From Notospermus geniculatus (lineage: Eukaryota; Nemertea; Pilidiophora; Heteronemertea; Lineidae), in NCBI GenBank assembly GCA_002633025.1, contig NMRB01000024.1, positions 651,437-715,436 of the forward strand: a DNA stretch of 64,000 bases, in the 5' to 3' direction. Of this stretch, positions 47,145 through 59,100 are shown piece by piece. Position 1 is the first letter of the stretch, and each line of letters begins with the position of its first letter. Position numbers and translations under genes: made by a program. The notes under the pieces are model-generated. The model searched no databases, was not told the DNA's origin, and saw only the letters and a list, made by a program, of their open reading frames with translations.

Positions 47145-48306
47145 CCAACGTGAACAAACCATCATAGTTTCCGTCCTTGGGGCGATAGTCGGTATCGGGT
47201 TCATATGCATCATGGTAATCATCATCTATCAGTGTAATAGATTATGTAAGGAGCAGAGGGAGCGCTCCAGGCGGAGAAGTATAGAAGGTAGGTGGGGACA
47301 CAAGGTGGCCGAAAAGTCATTTCTACTCCAAGAATCGAGTTACATTAAAACATCCCTCAATGCCTGAACGCACTGACGCGATTTGCGAAGCGGAGAGCGA
47401 GAAAACGCGGCGATTTCACAGGCGATTGACATTTGGCGCAACTGATTCAATGCTCAAAGGACTTTGTTTAATAGGTTAGTGCCCGTAAAAACGGCACGTC
47501 TTTGATTCTGAGCACTCAAAACGAGTCGCACTCCTGATCAACCTATACGATGGTTCGTCCCTGGTTTACGATGTCCACAGATATTTTTCTGACACACCCA
47601 GTATACGCTGTTCTATTTACAGTTACCATCCCCCCGCCAACCCGGGAACCATCCATTTACGTCGAGGCGTTGTCGTCAACGTCACGTGACATGAAGACCG
47701 AACCACCGCCGCCGTACGTCTCGGAGAGAAGCTCGCTCTTCCTGATGCCATCTGTCGACTACAGGTAGAACTGAAATCTCGGTTTCACGCGGCACCGATT
47801 CTCAAAGCAAGAAAATACATGTACAAAAAAATCACTGCAACAGTACTGTTGCAAGATGTCTACTGATGGTAGTGTGTTAAAACGTCTATTTCAGTCAGCG
47901 CCGTCCTGCCGTCACCTTTTCCCATGTATTCCATTCAGAAATACATATTTAACGAACAACCGACCAGGCGTAACACGACTAGTCAGCTGCATGTTAAGAA
48001 GTCACGACAGTGATTCGCATTATAGAGCCCGACCAATACTGATGCTGCCATCTGGGATCAGGACGGGATGTCACTTACATTTCAACTGACTTTGTAACCG
48101 CTAGTGACACCTATTGAGGCAGTGGGCAATGGTCCACAAATTTCAATAGCATGCCTCTTTAAATTGGTGCTTCTATTTCTGTTTTCAGGCCCAGGTACCG
48201 TTCGCCCCCTCCGCCGTATGACCTAGCCATCATATCAGGAACGACGCCCAGCACATCAACCATCGAGGAAAGTGACAATCTGCCGAACATGCCCGAAATC
48301 GGCTGA
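47145..48306 (+). CDS. Small single-pass membrane protein with two PPPPY motifs, 3' exons
   Basis: Three exons, 47145-47287, 47623-47764 and 48189-48306 (stop TGA), join in phases 1 and 2 with proper GT/AG sites. The first encodes a membrane helix (TIIVSVLGAIVGIGFICIM and VIIIYQ) followed by CNRLCKEQRERSRRR, a basic stop-transfer stretch that places the rest in the cytoplasm. The tail holds two PPPPY motifs (EPPPPYVSERSS and SPPPPYDLAII), ligands of WW domains such as those of NEDD4-family ubiquitin ligases, and ends in the acidic SNLP-type stretch NLPNMPEIG. The layout recalls NEDD4-adaptor membrane proteins such as PMEPA1, WBP1/VOPP1 or PRRG proteins, but no orthology can be claimed. The ectodomain and start codon exons were not found. 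Confidence 0.7.
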
Positions 48307-48561
48307 CGTGAATTTGGGACGCTTGTAAAGTGAATAACTACCTCTAAATGACGATTGGTCGTCTGTTATTTTAAAAATAGGAGCCTACCGATAACAATTA
48401 AGTTCTTGTGTAGTGCCTGTTATAAAGTTCTAAATCTTGGGCCAGACACTTGACATTTTCACCAAAATTCCACTACCTCAGTGTCATAAACTCCACGGAG
48501 CAGCCGCCATTAAAATATGCAAATGAAGGTCAGAGGTCATAGCGTTATACCGATCTCGTCA

Positions 48562-48670
48562 CCAGGGCCCATATTCATAAAACGACTTAAGTCTAAGTGT
48601 GACACTTATCCTTTCACAAAAGATAAGTACCACACTTTGACTTAAGTAGTTTTATGAATATGGACCCTGG
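48562..48670. repeat. MITE in 3' UTR of the PPxY gene
   Basis: CCAGGGCCCATATTCATAAA and TTTATGAATATGGACCCTGG are inverted ends of a 109-bp hairpin with ACTTAAGTC-type inner arms. Confidence 0.85.
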
Positions 48671-48681
48671 TTTGTAAGCTG

Positions 48682-48687
48682 AATAAA
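48682..48687 (+). terminator. Poly(A) signal AATAAA of the PPxY gene
   Basis: This is the first AATAAA after the stop at 48306. If used, the hairpin MITE would be part of the 3' UTR. Confidence 0.5.
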
Positions 48688-48699
48688 AGTATAACAAAT

Positions 48700-50160
48700 G
48701 TACTTGCTTTGTTAGTGAATACCAGTATTTTTGCCTGGTGACGAGGATTTGAAATCGATTGCACACTTAGTAACCCATATATACTGAAAGACCGACCTCG
48801 AAGCAGCACCAAACTCCGGGTGGAAGGCAATTAACTTGGGCCAGCCCACAATAGACTACATGCAGTTGGTCTGAGCAATGGTGTCCTGAAACTAATTAGG
48901 CCTGACAAGTGAAGTGTGATGAGTGTTTACAGTCTCAAGTGGCTATGTGGTATCATGTCAGGGTGAATTACTGCATGGTCGTTGAATTCCCTCCTGCCAT
49001 TTTGGAAACCAGCATTTTTCATGCAGACGAAATAGGCCTTGGCCCTAACTATGTTGAAGACTTTTATAAAGTGACACAATGTATATATTTACGACCAACT
49101 TATGCCTGCTATATTTTTCACCCACTTTTTTGGAAATTCAGACTCTAGCCCCACTGGGGATAAACCTGCATCTAGACCTTTATTAAGCATGTTCAGAAAA
49201 TTGGATGAAAAATTCGACCGTGTACAGTGGGCATAAGGGACAAAGGCCTGTAACAAAAGGGCCTAAGCAGAATAACATGACGGTTCATTTAGCTACACGT
49301 AGCATGTGTTTAGGACCAACATGTTTGATCCAAAGAACTGTACAGTAGTTGGATAATTCTGGACAAGGCCACCTTGCTACATTTTCACTGATATTCAATT
49401 TGTGTAAAAAGGCCTACCCCTACACCAATGGTGTGTATTGATGATGCTAGTCAGTAAAAATACATGTTATGTGTCAAATGTTGGCTTCACATTCAGCAAA
49501 TCGTCATTTCACAAGAAAATCTGCTAAATAATATACAACAAAATTTATTTCAAAAATGCAATAGCAATTGGCCCAGGAAGAGAGCATCCTCCAAGTAACT
49601 AATTGGCTCTGACAGTTTTCATGGTCGCTCAAGTGCTGTCAGCAGCTGACCTAAATAAAATTCCTCTGATCTTTCCATCTCATACAGGAACAGGATGAAG
49701 CAAGGTCAACTTGCATCTGATTCGCTACCTATGGAGGCCTAAGGCCCGCCTCCGAGTGTCATTCATATTCAAAATTTAGAAGGCTTTCCCCTAAAATCAT
49801 GACTTTTCTCCTCATTGGCTGAGATTTAAGACATAAGACAAGAGGAGAATGATGTTGGTATATTCATAGATATGACTGACATTTTCCAGGAAATTTCCTG
49901 CAGTTCTGACAAAGATATTGGGATATTTGTGTTCATGACCGTTGGAGCTCTGTAATGCACTACAAGTGGGTCAGTAATGCATCAGTGACAGGTGATGTGC
50001 CTTTTATACCCGAGGTCGGTCTTGAAGCAAATATTGTGCATAATGTATGAGAGACCTCCCAGTACCGGTTAACCGCTAAAGGATATGCACGCACTATGAT
50101 AACCTCGTCGAGAAGGCAATAAAAGGTATGTCTATTTCAATTTCAGTCTTAGATGTTGTT
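48700..50160. other. Intergenic, no gene seen
   Basis: No exon, SINE or inverted repeat was recognised in this stretch. Confidence 0.45.
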
Positions 50161-50165
50161 TGAGA

Positions 50166-50461
50166 AGTTTGCTTTCGTATGTACTTCTCCGTTTTGCGCT
50201 TGTGCGTTCCCTATGTTTATGTGTGGTACCAATAATAAAATTACCTTTTCTACCACGCACTCACATGGGAAACGGACAAGCGCAAAGCGCAAAACGCAAA
50301 GTATGAATTGATACTTCAATTCATACTTTGCGTTTTGCGCTTTGCGCTTGTCCGTTTCCCATGTGAGTGCGTGGTAGAAAAGGTAATTTTATTATTGGTA
50401 CCACACATAAACATAGGGAACGCACAAGCGCAAAACGGAGAAGTACATACGAAAGCAAACT
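50166..50461. repeat. Perfect 146-bp palindrome with 4-base loop
   Basis: Bases 50166-50311 are the exact reverse complement of 50316-50461; only TACT at 50312-50315 is unpaired. Homology stops sharply at AGTTTGCTTTCG on both sides. Each arm contains a weaker internal inverted repeat (GCGCTTGTGCGTTCCC against GGGAAACGGACAAGCGC). No coding content was recognised. Confidence 0.95.
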
Positions 50462-50556
50462 TTGAAGTTAAGATGACAGAGCGACGGCCCCGGTGTAACA
50501 TTTTTGAATGTTCTCCATCTGTGAGCATATCCCTACCTACTATGATTATTGTCAGA

Positions 50557-50684
50557 GGGTCATATTCATAAAGCGGTTCTATCGTTAGAACCATCTTAGG
50601 CCAGTTCCAAGTGCAGTGGTTGACCATTCTTTGGAACCGGCCTAAGACGGTTCTAACGATAGAACCGCTTTATGAATACAACCC
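50557..50684. repeat. MITE, CATATTCATAAAGCGG ends
   Basis: GGGTCATATTCATAAAGCGG and CCGCTTTATGAATACAACCC bound a 128-bp hairpin with GTTCTATCGTTAGAACC-type arms. Confidence 0.85.
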
Positions 50685-50722
50685 AGACTGAATAAGGAGC
50701 GACTTGAAAATAGGGAGGCTGA

Positions 50723-50848
50723 GATCAGCGACTTATCACGGATCCTTGTACGACGTATACGGATAGAATTAGCACAAAGAGGAAAAATTTTGTGTACATT
50801 TCGATCCGTGCAGGTACATGTATAAGGATCCATGATAAATCGCTGATC
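50723..50848. repeat. Inverted repeat with 25-bp arms
   Basis: GATCAGCGACTTATCACGGA at 50723 pairs with TCCATGATAAATCGCTGATC at 50829-50848, each arm extending through GGATCCTT. TAGGGAGG stands just outside on the left. Confidence 0.6.
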
Positions 50849-50994
50849 GCAACTTCCGTAATCGGGGACACAGACAGAAACGTATCGAGCTATATGCCAG
50901 CGTTTCCCAAACAATAAAGGGAAATACTGGAATACAGAAACATCGGCAGGTGTTACACCTGGATGGTGACAAGAAGAATAGGCGTATCTCTTTG

Positions 50995-51065
50995 TCGAGA
51001 TATGGCGTAGTGGAAACATCCGCGCCTGCCACCAATAAGGTCGCGGGTTCGATCCTGGTCGTTCA
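50995..51065 (+). repeat. tRNA-Gly-like SINE head
   Basis: TATGGCGTAGTGGAAACA (A box), CGCGCCTGCCACC (anticodon loop with GCC) and GCGGGTTCGATCC (B box) follow in order. The stems are imperfect, so this is a SINE or tRNA relic and not a functional gene. Confidence 0.5.
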
Positions 51066-51492
51066 AATGGCTTCATGTGACCGATCTCTCTTCCACGATT
51101 TACAAGATCTTTGGCCTGTTCAGGATTTTCGTAGTTTCCTACATGGGGTTATTTATAATTTTACACAGTTGCTAAAACAGTTGATCAACAAAAATGTTAC
51201 TGTCAATTTCATTAGTCGTAGTTTTAGTCATCGTTTGTTTAATGGGTAGCCTATATGCCCACAAAACAATCGATGCAGGTTGCAGCCCACTGCGTGTCAC
51301 CAGGGATCCTAACAAATCGCCTTGAATTATTTATACCACGTATCAACACGGAGTGATCGGCGAAATCACAAACCTAACACTTTCATTGACACGGAAGGGA
51401 AGTTCATGGTACTAAAATATCGCGCCGTGTTTTGCATTGCATCGAAATGGCAACTAAAATGTGTGAGGTCAAAATCGCCGGCCCTTAGCGTT

Positions 51493-51590
51493 TCGCCCCG
51501 GACCAGATGCATAAAGTCGAGTTTCACCCCAGACCAGTGCAGCAAAGTCGACTTTCGCCCCGCATCAGTGCAGCAAAGTCGAGTTTCGCC
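51493..51590 (+). repeat. 31-bp tandem repeat, three units
   Basis: Units run TTTCGCCCC-GACCAGTGCAG-CAAAGTCGAG with point changes. Confidence 0.75.
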
Positions 51591-52417
51591 CGTCGACCAA
51601 AGGCAGATCTCAGATCACCATAGGCTTAACTTCGCCTCCGTATTTGCATATATAATGATGAAGCCGCAATATCATTAACATATTAAAGCAGGTAGTCTGT
51701 GTTCGGACCAGTCACCATATCCCTCACGGCCCGATTTCTATCACCTTCAGCCTCGGTTTCGATCTTTAGCACCCATGCCTGAATGCCTCACGTCATCATG
51801 TCGAATGATTCTCATGCACTTATATCTGAGTAAGTTAGGTTTCGCGATGTTATCATTCACAAATTGGTCATCGTAGCTCAAATCGGCAGGACAGAACAAC
51901 CAGACCACTCTACCATGGGGACAACTATTCCTCGCACACTGAGGAAAGACTGTCGTCACAAAATCTTTAGTTTCTTTCATCCAGCCGCTGTTTCGAATGT
52001 ATCATTACTGCGGAACAAAACGGCTGGCTGCGCGAGACTACAAAATCTTTGAAAATATCGGACGCAAAAAGAAAACGACCTGTAGCTGCACGTAATGTGT
52101 GTCAAGGCCTCGATCGATGCTACGAATGCTAAATTTATCGGGGGTAATTAGTGTATTGACAATGAGCATGATTAGAGTTAACACGACAGAATGAATTATC
52201 GAACTTGTATGGGTACATTAACAAAATCGTTTGCTAAGTAGGTGGTATGGTGTCAGAATCCGGATGCAATCTCGACCCCACGCCCATTGGGTATTCCGAA
52301 CGTGCTAGGTGATATTCCTGGACCCAAGGTTCTCCATCAATCGGGGAGACTGCATTTATAAATGACAGGTGATGATGATAGGGTATCGATGATAGTTATC
52401 ACACTGATTGTTTATTG

Positions 52418-52478
52418 GTATCCATGGAAACCCTCTCGCGAGTTCACGCTCTGCGATGCATCGCGTTACTATGGAAAC
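52418..52478. promoter_or_regulatory. Two X-box (RFX) like sites upstream of the CNB gene
   Basis: GTATCCATGGAAAC at 52418-52431 and GTTACTATGGAAAC at 52465-52478 each differ from the RFX X-box GTTNCCATGGNAAC at one position. They lie 667-727 bases upstream of the ATG at 53145. RFX factors drive ciliary and sperm-tail genes in animals, which fits the predicted product. Confidence 0.55.
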
Positions 52479-53144
52479 ATACATGTGTATGTTAACAAAG
52501 GACGCTAAGGCCTAAAGTTTACGGCATCAACATATATCTGCATCTTCACATTCGTATTGATGGTGATTTCGATCAGAGGCCTCGTTCTGAACAAATAATA
52601 GCCTCGTTTCAGGGGGAGAAAGAAAGACGACATGCAGGATGGCTAAGACCGACGGCGTTGCTGAAGACCGGAGATGCTGACGTGCAGATAGAGAGCTGGT
52701 TTTGGCGCGAGGTAGGGATAAAGTAGATATCACCAAGGTTCAAGTTTCAACGAAATACATGGTGGCCAGTGCTACATGTATGCACGCCGTATAAAACGTA
52801 TTTCGCCAATGATGGGGTTCCATAAGGCGCTACCTCAATTAAGAGTTTTTCTCGCAGTTGCGGCTCCCTGTGAGCATGCCAGGAATCTCCGTAGAAATCC
52901 AAGATGGCGCCGGGGAGTACGTTGAACTATGAAAACCATCGGTATCAACGATTAGGCCTACTCCAATAGGAGTTGTCAGTGAGTTGACCAATACTGTAGG
53001 TGTCACTACGGCCCAATTCAATGCATATAGCGGACCATTCAATCTTGATCGAGCACCAGTACCAATCACGTGGATTTTCCTGTGTGTTGGCCATCTTTTG
53101 GCAATACGCGCGGCTGACTACTCCTATTTCTTCAATTTTTAGTG

Positions 53145-56100
53145 ATGGCGGCCAACATGCTCAACGTTGTTAAAAGGGCAGCAGAGAGGAAACGATTTGC
53201 CGAAGCGACAAGGAAGGCCCGCGAGGAAGAGGCAGCCAGGCACACACATCTCAACCTTCCACCAGTTTTCAACAAGCGCCATTACTCAAAAGGTGACGTC
53301 ATCGTGACGTCAGAGGCCCGACGGATAATGGAGAAGAACTGTGTGTCCACTGACGAACAAGTTTTGAGTAGGAATGAAACTGCGGCAATGCGGTGTGTCG
53401 TTGACGGTTTGAAGCTGATCCACAAAGGAGTGGAATACGTGAAGGACTGTTTGGCGCACTGCGTCACCTACGAAACCTATCAAGCATTTAAATACATTAC
53501 AAAACAACAACACGAAGCCTCGCTTTCGTGTTACTACATCCTACACGGTTCAGTCGAAGTGACGTATGATTTCAGTATTTCGAACAGTCTTCAAGTGTTC
53601 CAACCAAATATCATTTATACTCACACGGCGGGAGAGTACCTGGGCTTGGTGCGGACGGAAGAAGGCGTGCCCGACATCTCACCCCCGGCGACTGTGTACA
53701 CAAAAGAGTCGTGTGAATGTCTGAGAGTGGACAGGGCCAAGTTTCACCGCTTCATTGCCAAGACACGAGCAAAGGATGTGGAGGAAAAGGAGGAATACAT
53801 GAATGATAAGAAATCAGTTCTTGGGGATCTCACTTCGGAGGAGAGAAGTAAACTCATACCACGGTTGTTAAAAACGGTTAGTGAAATATAGGCCCGTATT
53901 TTAGAATGCTCCTAAAGGAGTTCCTCAAGGCTATTGTTCTCCTGTTGAGAACAAGAGCCTTGAGGAACTCCTTTACGTTCAGGAGCATTCTAAAATACGG
54001 TCCATAAAGTCCTGTGCGTTCACCGGACGCCATCTTGAATCAATTATGGGGATCTCAAAGGTGATTGGCTAGGATGATGAGTTACAATCACTTATGAAAA
54101 TATATGCAGAACGCACCAAATAAAAGTACTGCGATGTACGTAAACCTGGCGTGGTTTTCGTACCTGAAAAAAAGTCGTCTCTTTACTTGTGCCGTGTTTT
54201 TTCAGGAGTTCCCACCAAATAGGGTCATTATTCGCCAGGGTGCTGTGGACGGCGAATACGTCTATTTTATCATCTCAGGTAAGGTTAACAACCTCCCCTG
54301 CAGTCAGAAACTGGTGGAATTAGTAGTGACGGATGACTAGCACGGTCCGGACCGTTCAACCCAAGACAAGTGCGAGTGAACGAGCATTTGCGTAGACCCT
54401 GAATTAGGCAGTACAATGCATCTCCCTGCATAAACTGCCACCACCGTGCAGAAAATGTCCGATTGATTCACAGCAAAGACTGCCACCACTATGTTGAAGA
54501 CGTCTCTCTAATGTGTCACAGCAAAGACTGTCACCACTATGCTGAAGACGTCTCTCTAATGTGTCACAGCAAAGACTGCCACCACTATGCTGAAGACGTC
54601 TCTTTAATGTGTCACGGCAATGACTGCCACCACTATGCTGAAGACGTTTCTCTAATGTGTCACAGCAAAGACTGCCACAACTCTGTTGAGGACGACTGTC
54701 CGTGCGCGACAGCTGTATAAAGTAGCCCCTACTTGCTGATAATGTTTTACACTTCAGGTCGATGTCGGCTCTACCGGAATGTAATCCTGCTCGACTCCGA
54801 CAACGAAGTGGTATTCGAGTTGGATAAGATAGAGGAAGGTGCCTTGTTCGGTGAGGAGTGTGTCCTTGACCCCGGTCAGCCCAGCGCATGCAGCATCGTC
54901 ACTTCCTGTTTGACCACGTGCTACAAGCTCCACAGGTGAGCGACACTTTTTCTACTGACATGATGACACAAGGTCCAGAAGACTCCGAGAGCCTAGTGGT
55001 TATCAGTCCGCTTCGGAAAGCGGCAGAACGTCGAGGGTTCGAATCCAGCTTCGGCTTCGACCCAGATGGAAAACTAAGGTCCCTTCCTTGCGTCGTGCAA
55101 TCATGCTGACAAAATAGAGCACCTTGGTGCTGTCGCTCGCCTTATAAATTTTTGCTACCATGACCTGCCTACGGCAGCCCGAAATAAATCGCTATTGGAA
55201 GTTGTGTTAACTAGCGTTAGGTTCTTTCGGAGTTGCCCTACAAGTTGATGGCAAGCACCAAGCTGATATGGTGGCCGAGCTATAGGGTGTGTCAGCTATA
55301 GGGTGTGTCCTTCAGGTTTTTCTGTACACGTCTTTCTGCTATCAACAATTTCAGGAACGACTTCGAAGTGAAGGGGACAGAGCACCTCATCGAAGTCCTC
55401 ACAAAACACCGGCACACCACGCCCAGTGACGAAATGCTCCGAGCGTACGGCCACAGCGAGTCGTTGTGGAAATCATACCGGGAGGGTCAGGTCAAGGATG
55501 TTGTCACCGCGGAGCACAGGTCTCATTTTCACAACTGTAGGGAGCTGCTCAGGCTCCAAAGGAACAGGGAAACTCCCGATGTGTAAGTACTTGGATCGTG
55601 TATAAAGTTCCTAGGGCTGCACATTCCCACCCAGCCAAATGTGCTTGTGGGCATTTTTGCTGCTGTAGTAGCAAAGGGGGAGATTTTCAACCATTTAGAG
55701 AAAATTACAAAGTATCCCGTCGGCAACGATGCAAGATACCCCAGAGAACGTAAGTATAGTGGTACGGTCCAGTGTGAGAGACGACCCCACGTCCAAATCG
55801 AAGATCAAGGTCAGGGTCACAGCCCTGATTGCTTCTGCACAGAAAATTCATCACATTCCGAAGACTTTGTTTCGTTTGGTCTCCAGTTTTTGAATGTTCA
55901 ACTCGTCTGCTGGTGGTAAAGCCACATTCATTTTTTACAGCGAACCCCATAAAAGAGACGATGTCCTTTCTTTCCTCATCAAAGAGCCACGGGGTGGAAG
56001 TTCAAGGTCACAATCTGCAAGGTTACTACAACTTCAACAAAGTGTCTTCCAACCTGCATCTTCAGCAAAGAAGAATAGATCAAAATCAGCTACCTCATCA

Positions 56101-59100
56101 AATACTGACAAAAAAGGTGAGCCGGGCCTTTAGGAAAAGGTCCCTGGGCGATGGGAGTAGAGACGGATGATCACCAACGTTTCCTCTCCCTCTGAAGCGA
56201 GGAACACGTGGACACGACGACGAAACCAGCCAAAGCGCCGGGTTTTTTTTTACCTCTGGCTTTGGTGTTTCACCACGTAAGAAAAACGGATTCATCTCAA
56301 ATTTGACTATTTCTTATGCCTCGAAGATCCGAGGATTCCAGGTTGCTATATTTTATCGCATGACGCATTTTCAGACTCTGCGCTCAAACCGATGTCTCCG
56401 AACGCCATGGACCAAAAACTGCAACTTGATTACATCCCCAGGTTGATGATGAACAAAGGTGGTCACAGCAAACAGTTTCTTTTGAAGGTAATGTGGACAC
56501 GCCTAAAAAGACGTTCCTCCAAGTTTTCTCGCGCAAGTTGTTCTCTGTGGGCAACTCAGTCGTGAAAAACGATCTCGAGTCATAGCCGAGGAAGACGTTG
56601 GGCGGCGCTGCTGTCGTCGGGACGATTTAGAGTTGTAGCCAACAAAGACGTTGGGCGACGCTGCAGTCGTAAGGATTATCTGGGGTCGTAGGTGATATAC
56701 AGTCGTTACAAAATTAGATGGGTTCGTAAGTTCTGATCTGCTGGGACTCCAGATCACCCCGACGACTGCAGCGCCACCCAACGTCTTTGTCAGCTACGAC
56801 TCATATCAAAACGACAAGAGATCACGACCAACAACGTCTTTATTTGCGGATATAACCGCCCATACTGACGCTCCCAGTTTTTTTCCAATCAAATCAGGTT
56901 GTGGAGGAGTATTCCAAGTTGCACTCTCGCTCGGTCTGTAGCAGCAACGGCCATGACAAGGGACCAGAAGTCGATGCCAGGGATTTAATCCGCCGGTTCA
57001 GGATGCATCAAAACCCGGAAGAGGTCCGCAGAGCAAAATGGCTGTTTGCGGCGCAGACGATCGACTACAACATACTGCTGGTACGTTCTGCCTTTGGTAG
57101 TTTCGGAGCATTGTGTCGACACTAATGTTCGTCACCTCAGAGCTTGCAGGTTCGGGAGGGCGAACTACATGACTAGGGAGTTTTCGCAAACCCCCCGAAA
57201 CGCCAACGCGGACGTCTATCCTTTTGTTCAGTGCTGTCTTCATGGCATCGAACAATGGATTTGGCGTTCGCGTTGACGTTTCGGGGGCTTTGCGAAAACT
57301 CCCTAATATAACAGCCGACCGACGTCTGTATGGCTGGCGACGAAGAAAGCAATAAAACGCTTTTGCCAATCAACATCACAAATAACGTGAATTGATGAGC
57401 ACTTCAGACCAAAGTTGCCGTTTCGCGATCCACCCCGTCGCAGAGTTTGTTGAGCACACTCAACTTGTTCATTCACGAATTGTTCCAGACAAACAATTAT
57501 GCTGTCGAAGTAGACACCAAAGCTTTGATCAAGAGAGCGGCAGCCATCTCCAAGGAATATGCCGAGAAGGTGAAGGAGAAACGTCAACAACAGGAGCCCG
57601 AGGAAAAGTAGGTATCCGGTAACTTGATGTGCGGACCTCAACTCGATATCGGTTATTCTCAATTGCCTTGCCGAGTCTTGGTTACCTCCGACTCGGTCTC
57701 CATATCTATTCGAAATGCTGGTGATTGACCACTTCTAATACATGTACATTGTACTAGTATACTGGGCATGACATCGATCTCAAGATAACTGACGGAAACC
57801 GAAATCAAGATGGCTGCCATAGCCACCATCTTGAATGAGAGGCTGTGCTGGTCATCGAAGGGAACCGCCCCATACCTTCCCACAATTTTAAATCACAGAT
57901 ATCAAATGATTAATGATTTTTTCCAGTTGGAGCACCCCCATACACGAGGAAAGAGAAACAGCCAAGACTCAGATGGCGTTCAACAAATTTCGCACCGAAA
58001 TTCTCCGCCGGCGGCTACACAAACAAAAGGAGAAAAAGGACAATACGTCGTTTTTGAAACATTTCATCAACGCAGGAAGAAGTTACGAGGAGAAGATTAA
58101 CATGGCTGAAGATGATGAAAAGACGGATGAGATTGAGTCAACGCCAAAAATGGTGAGCAAGCATATTCCGATTTTCCATCGTTTATACTGCGTGTTTTGA
58201 ACCTGTCCCTTTTAGAACGGGCGAGAATACTGAAATTCAACTCGCACCTCGTGACTCTTTTCTGTGGATTAAACATTTCCCCCCGAACCGTTCTCCCTCC
58301 ACAGAGCCGAAAACAAGTCCGCTCGCTATTCCTCCGAAAACGGAGTAATCAACGAGCGAAGAACTTGATTAGTGTTGACGCTGCTTCTGTAAGTGATTGC
58401 TGTTGGTTATTGTATGCTGTGTTGTGATTGCCTAATCTGCACGAATGGAGTTTCAGCACTTGTGCATCTCATTCTCTAGAACACGTCGCTGGTTGCGCCA
58501 GTGACGTCTTCTAGCGGATGACCAACTGTGTGTTACAAAAGAGCATGATCGTTGACTGCATGGATGTTACCCTGCCAATGAAACACGACAGGCATTAAAA
58601 TGCGATACAAATCGCTCAGGGACCGAGAATGCAGACAAGGGCAGATGCCTCAAACATTTGGGGCTGCCCGAAGGACACTGCCATGCACATCGGCCACTCC
58701 GAAAGAGGATTCAGACTTCTCAACCTTAAACGTATTGACCAGATACCATTAGTGAGCTTTCGCAAGCGCCCGGTTAGGCCCACGACGACGTTTATCTAGT
58801 GTGCATGGTATACCCAAACAATAGATAAACGTTGTCGTATGGCCTAACCGGGCGCTTGCGAAAGCTCACTAATATTGCATGCCAAACTCGGGGTAGGCCT
58901 ACAACCCCGCCTACAACTCGGATTGGTTTGTTTGCCGTGCACTGTTTCCTGTTTATTTTCTCAGACGCGCCGGGATACAAGGTCCCTGTTTCTCCGACGA
59001 TCAAGCCAGCGGACGAAGACTAGTAGCCGCCTGGACTTGCGTCTGAATTCGACGATTGGTACGTCGACACCCAGCAGCGGCGTACCCACACCCAGGCTGC

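Noticed and set aside
54404-54889. 161-codon minus-strand frame with LQHSGGSLCCDTLERR-type repeats
   Set aside because: It arises from the 48-bp intronic minisatellite read backwards and overlaps a supported exon on the plus strand.
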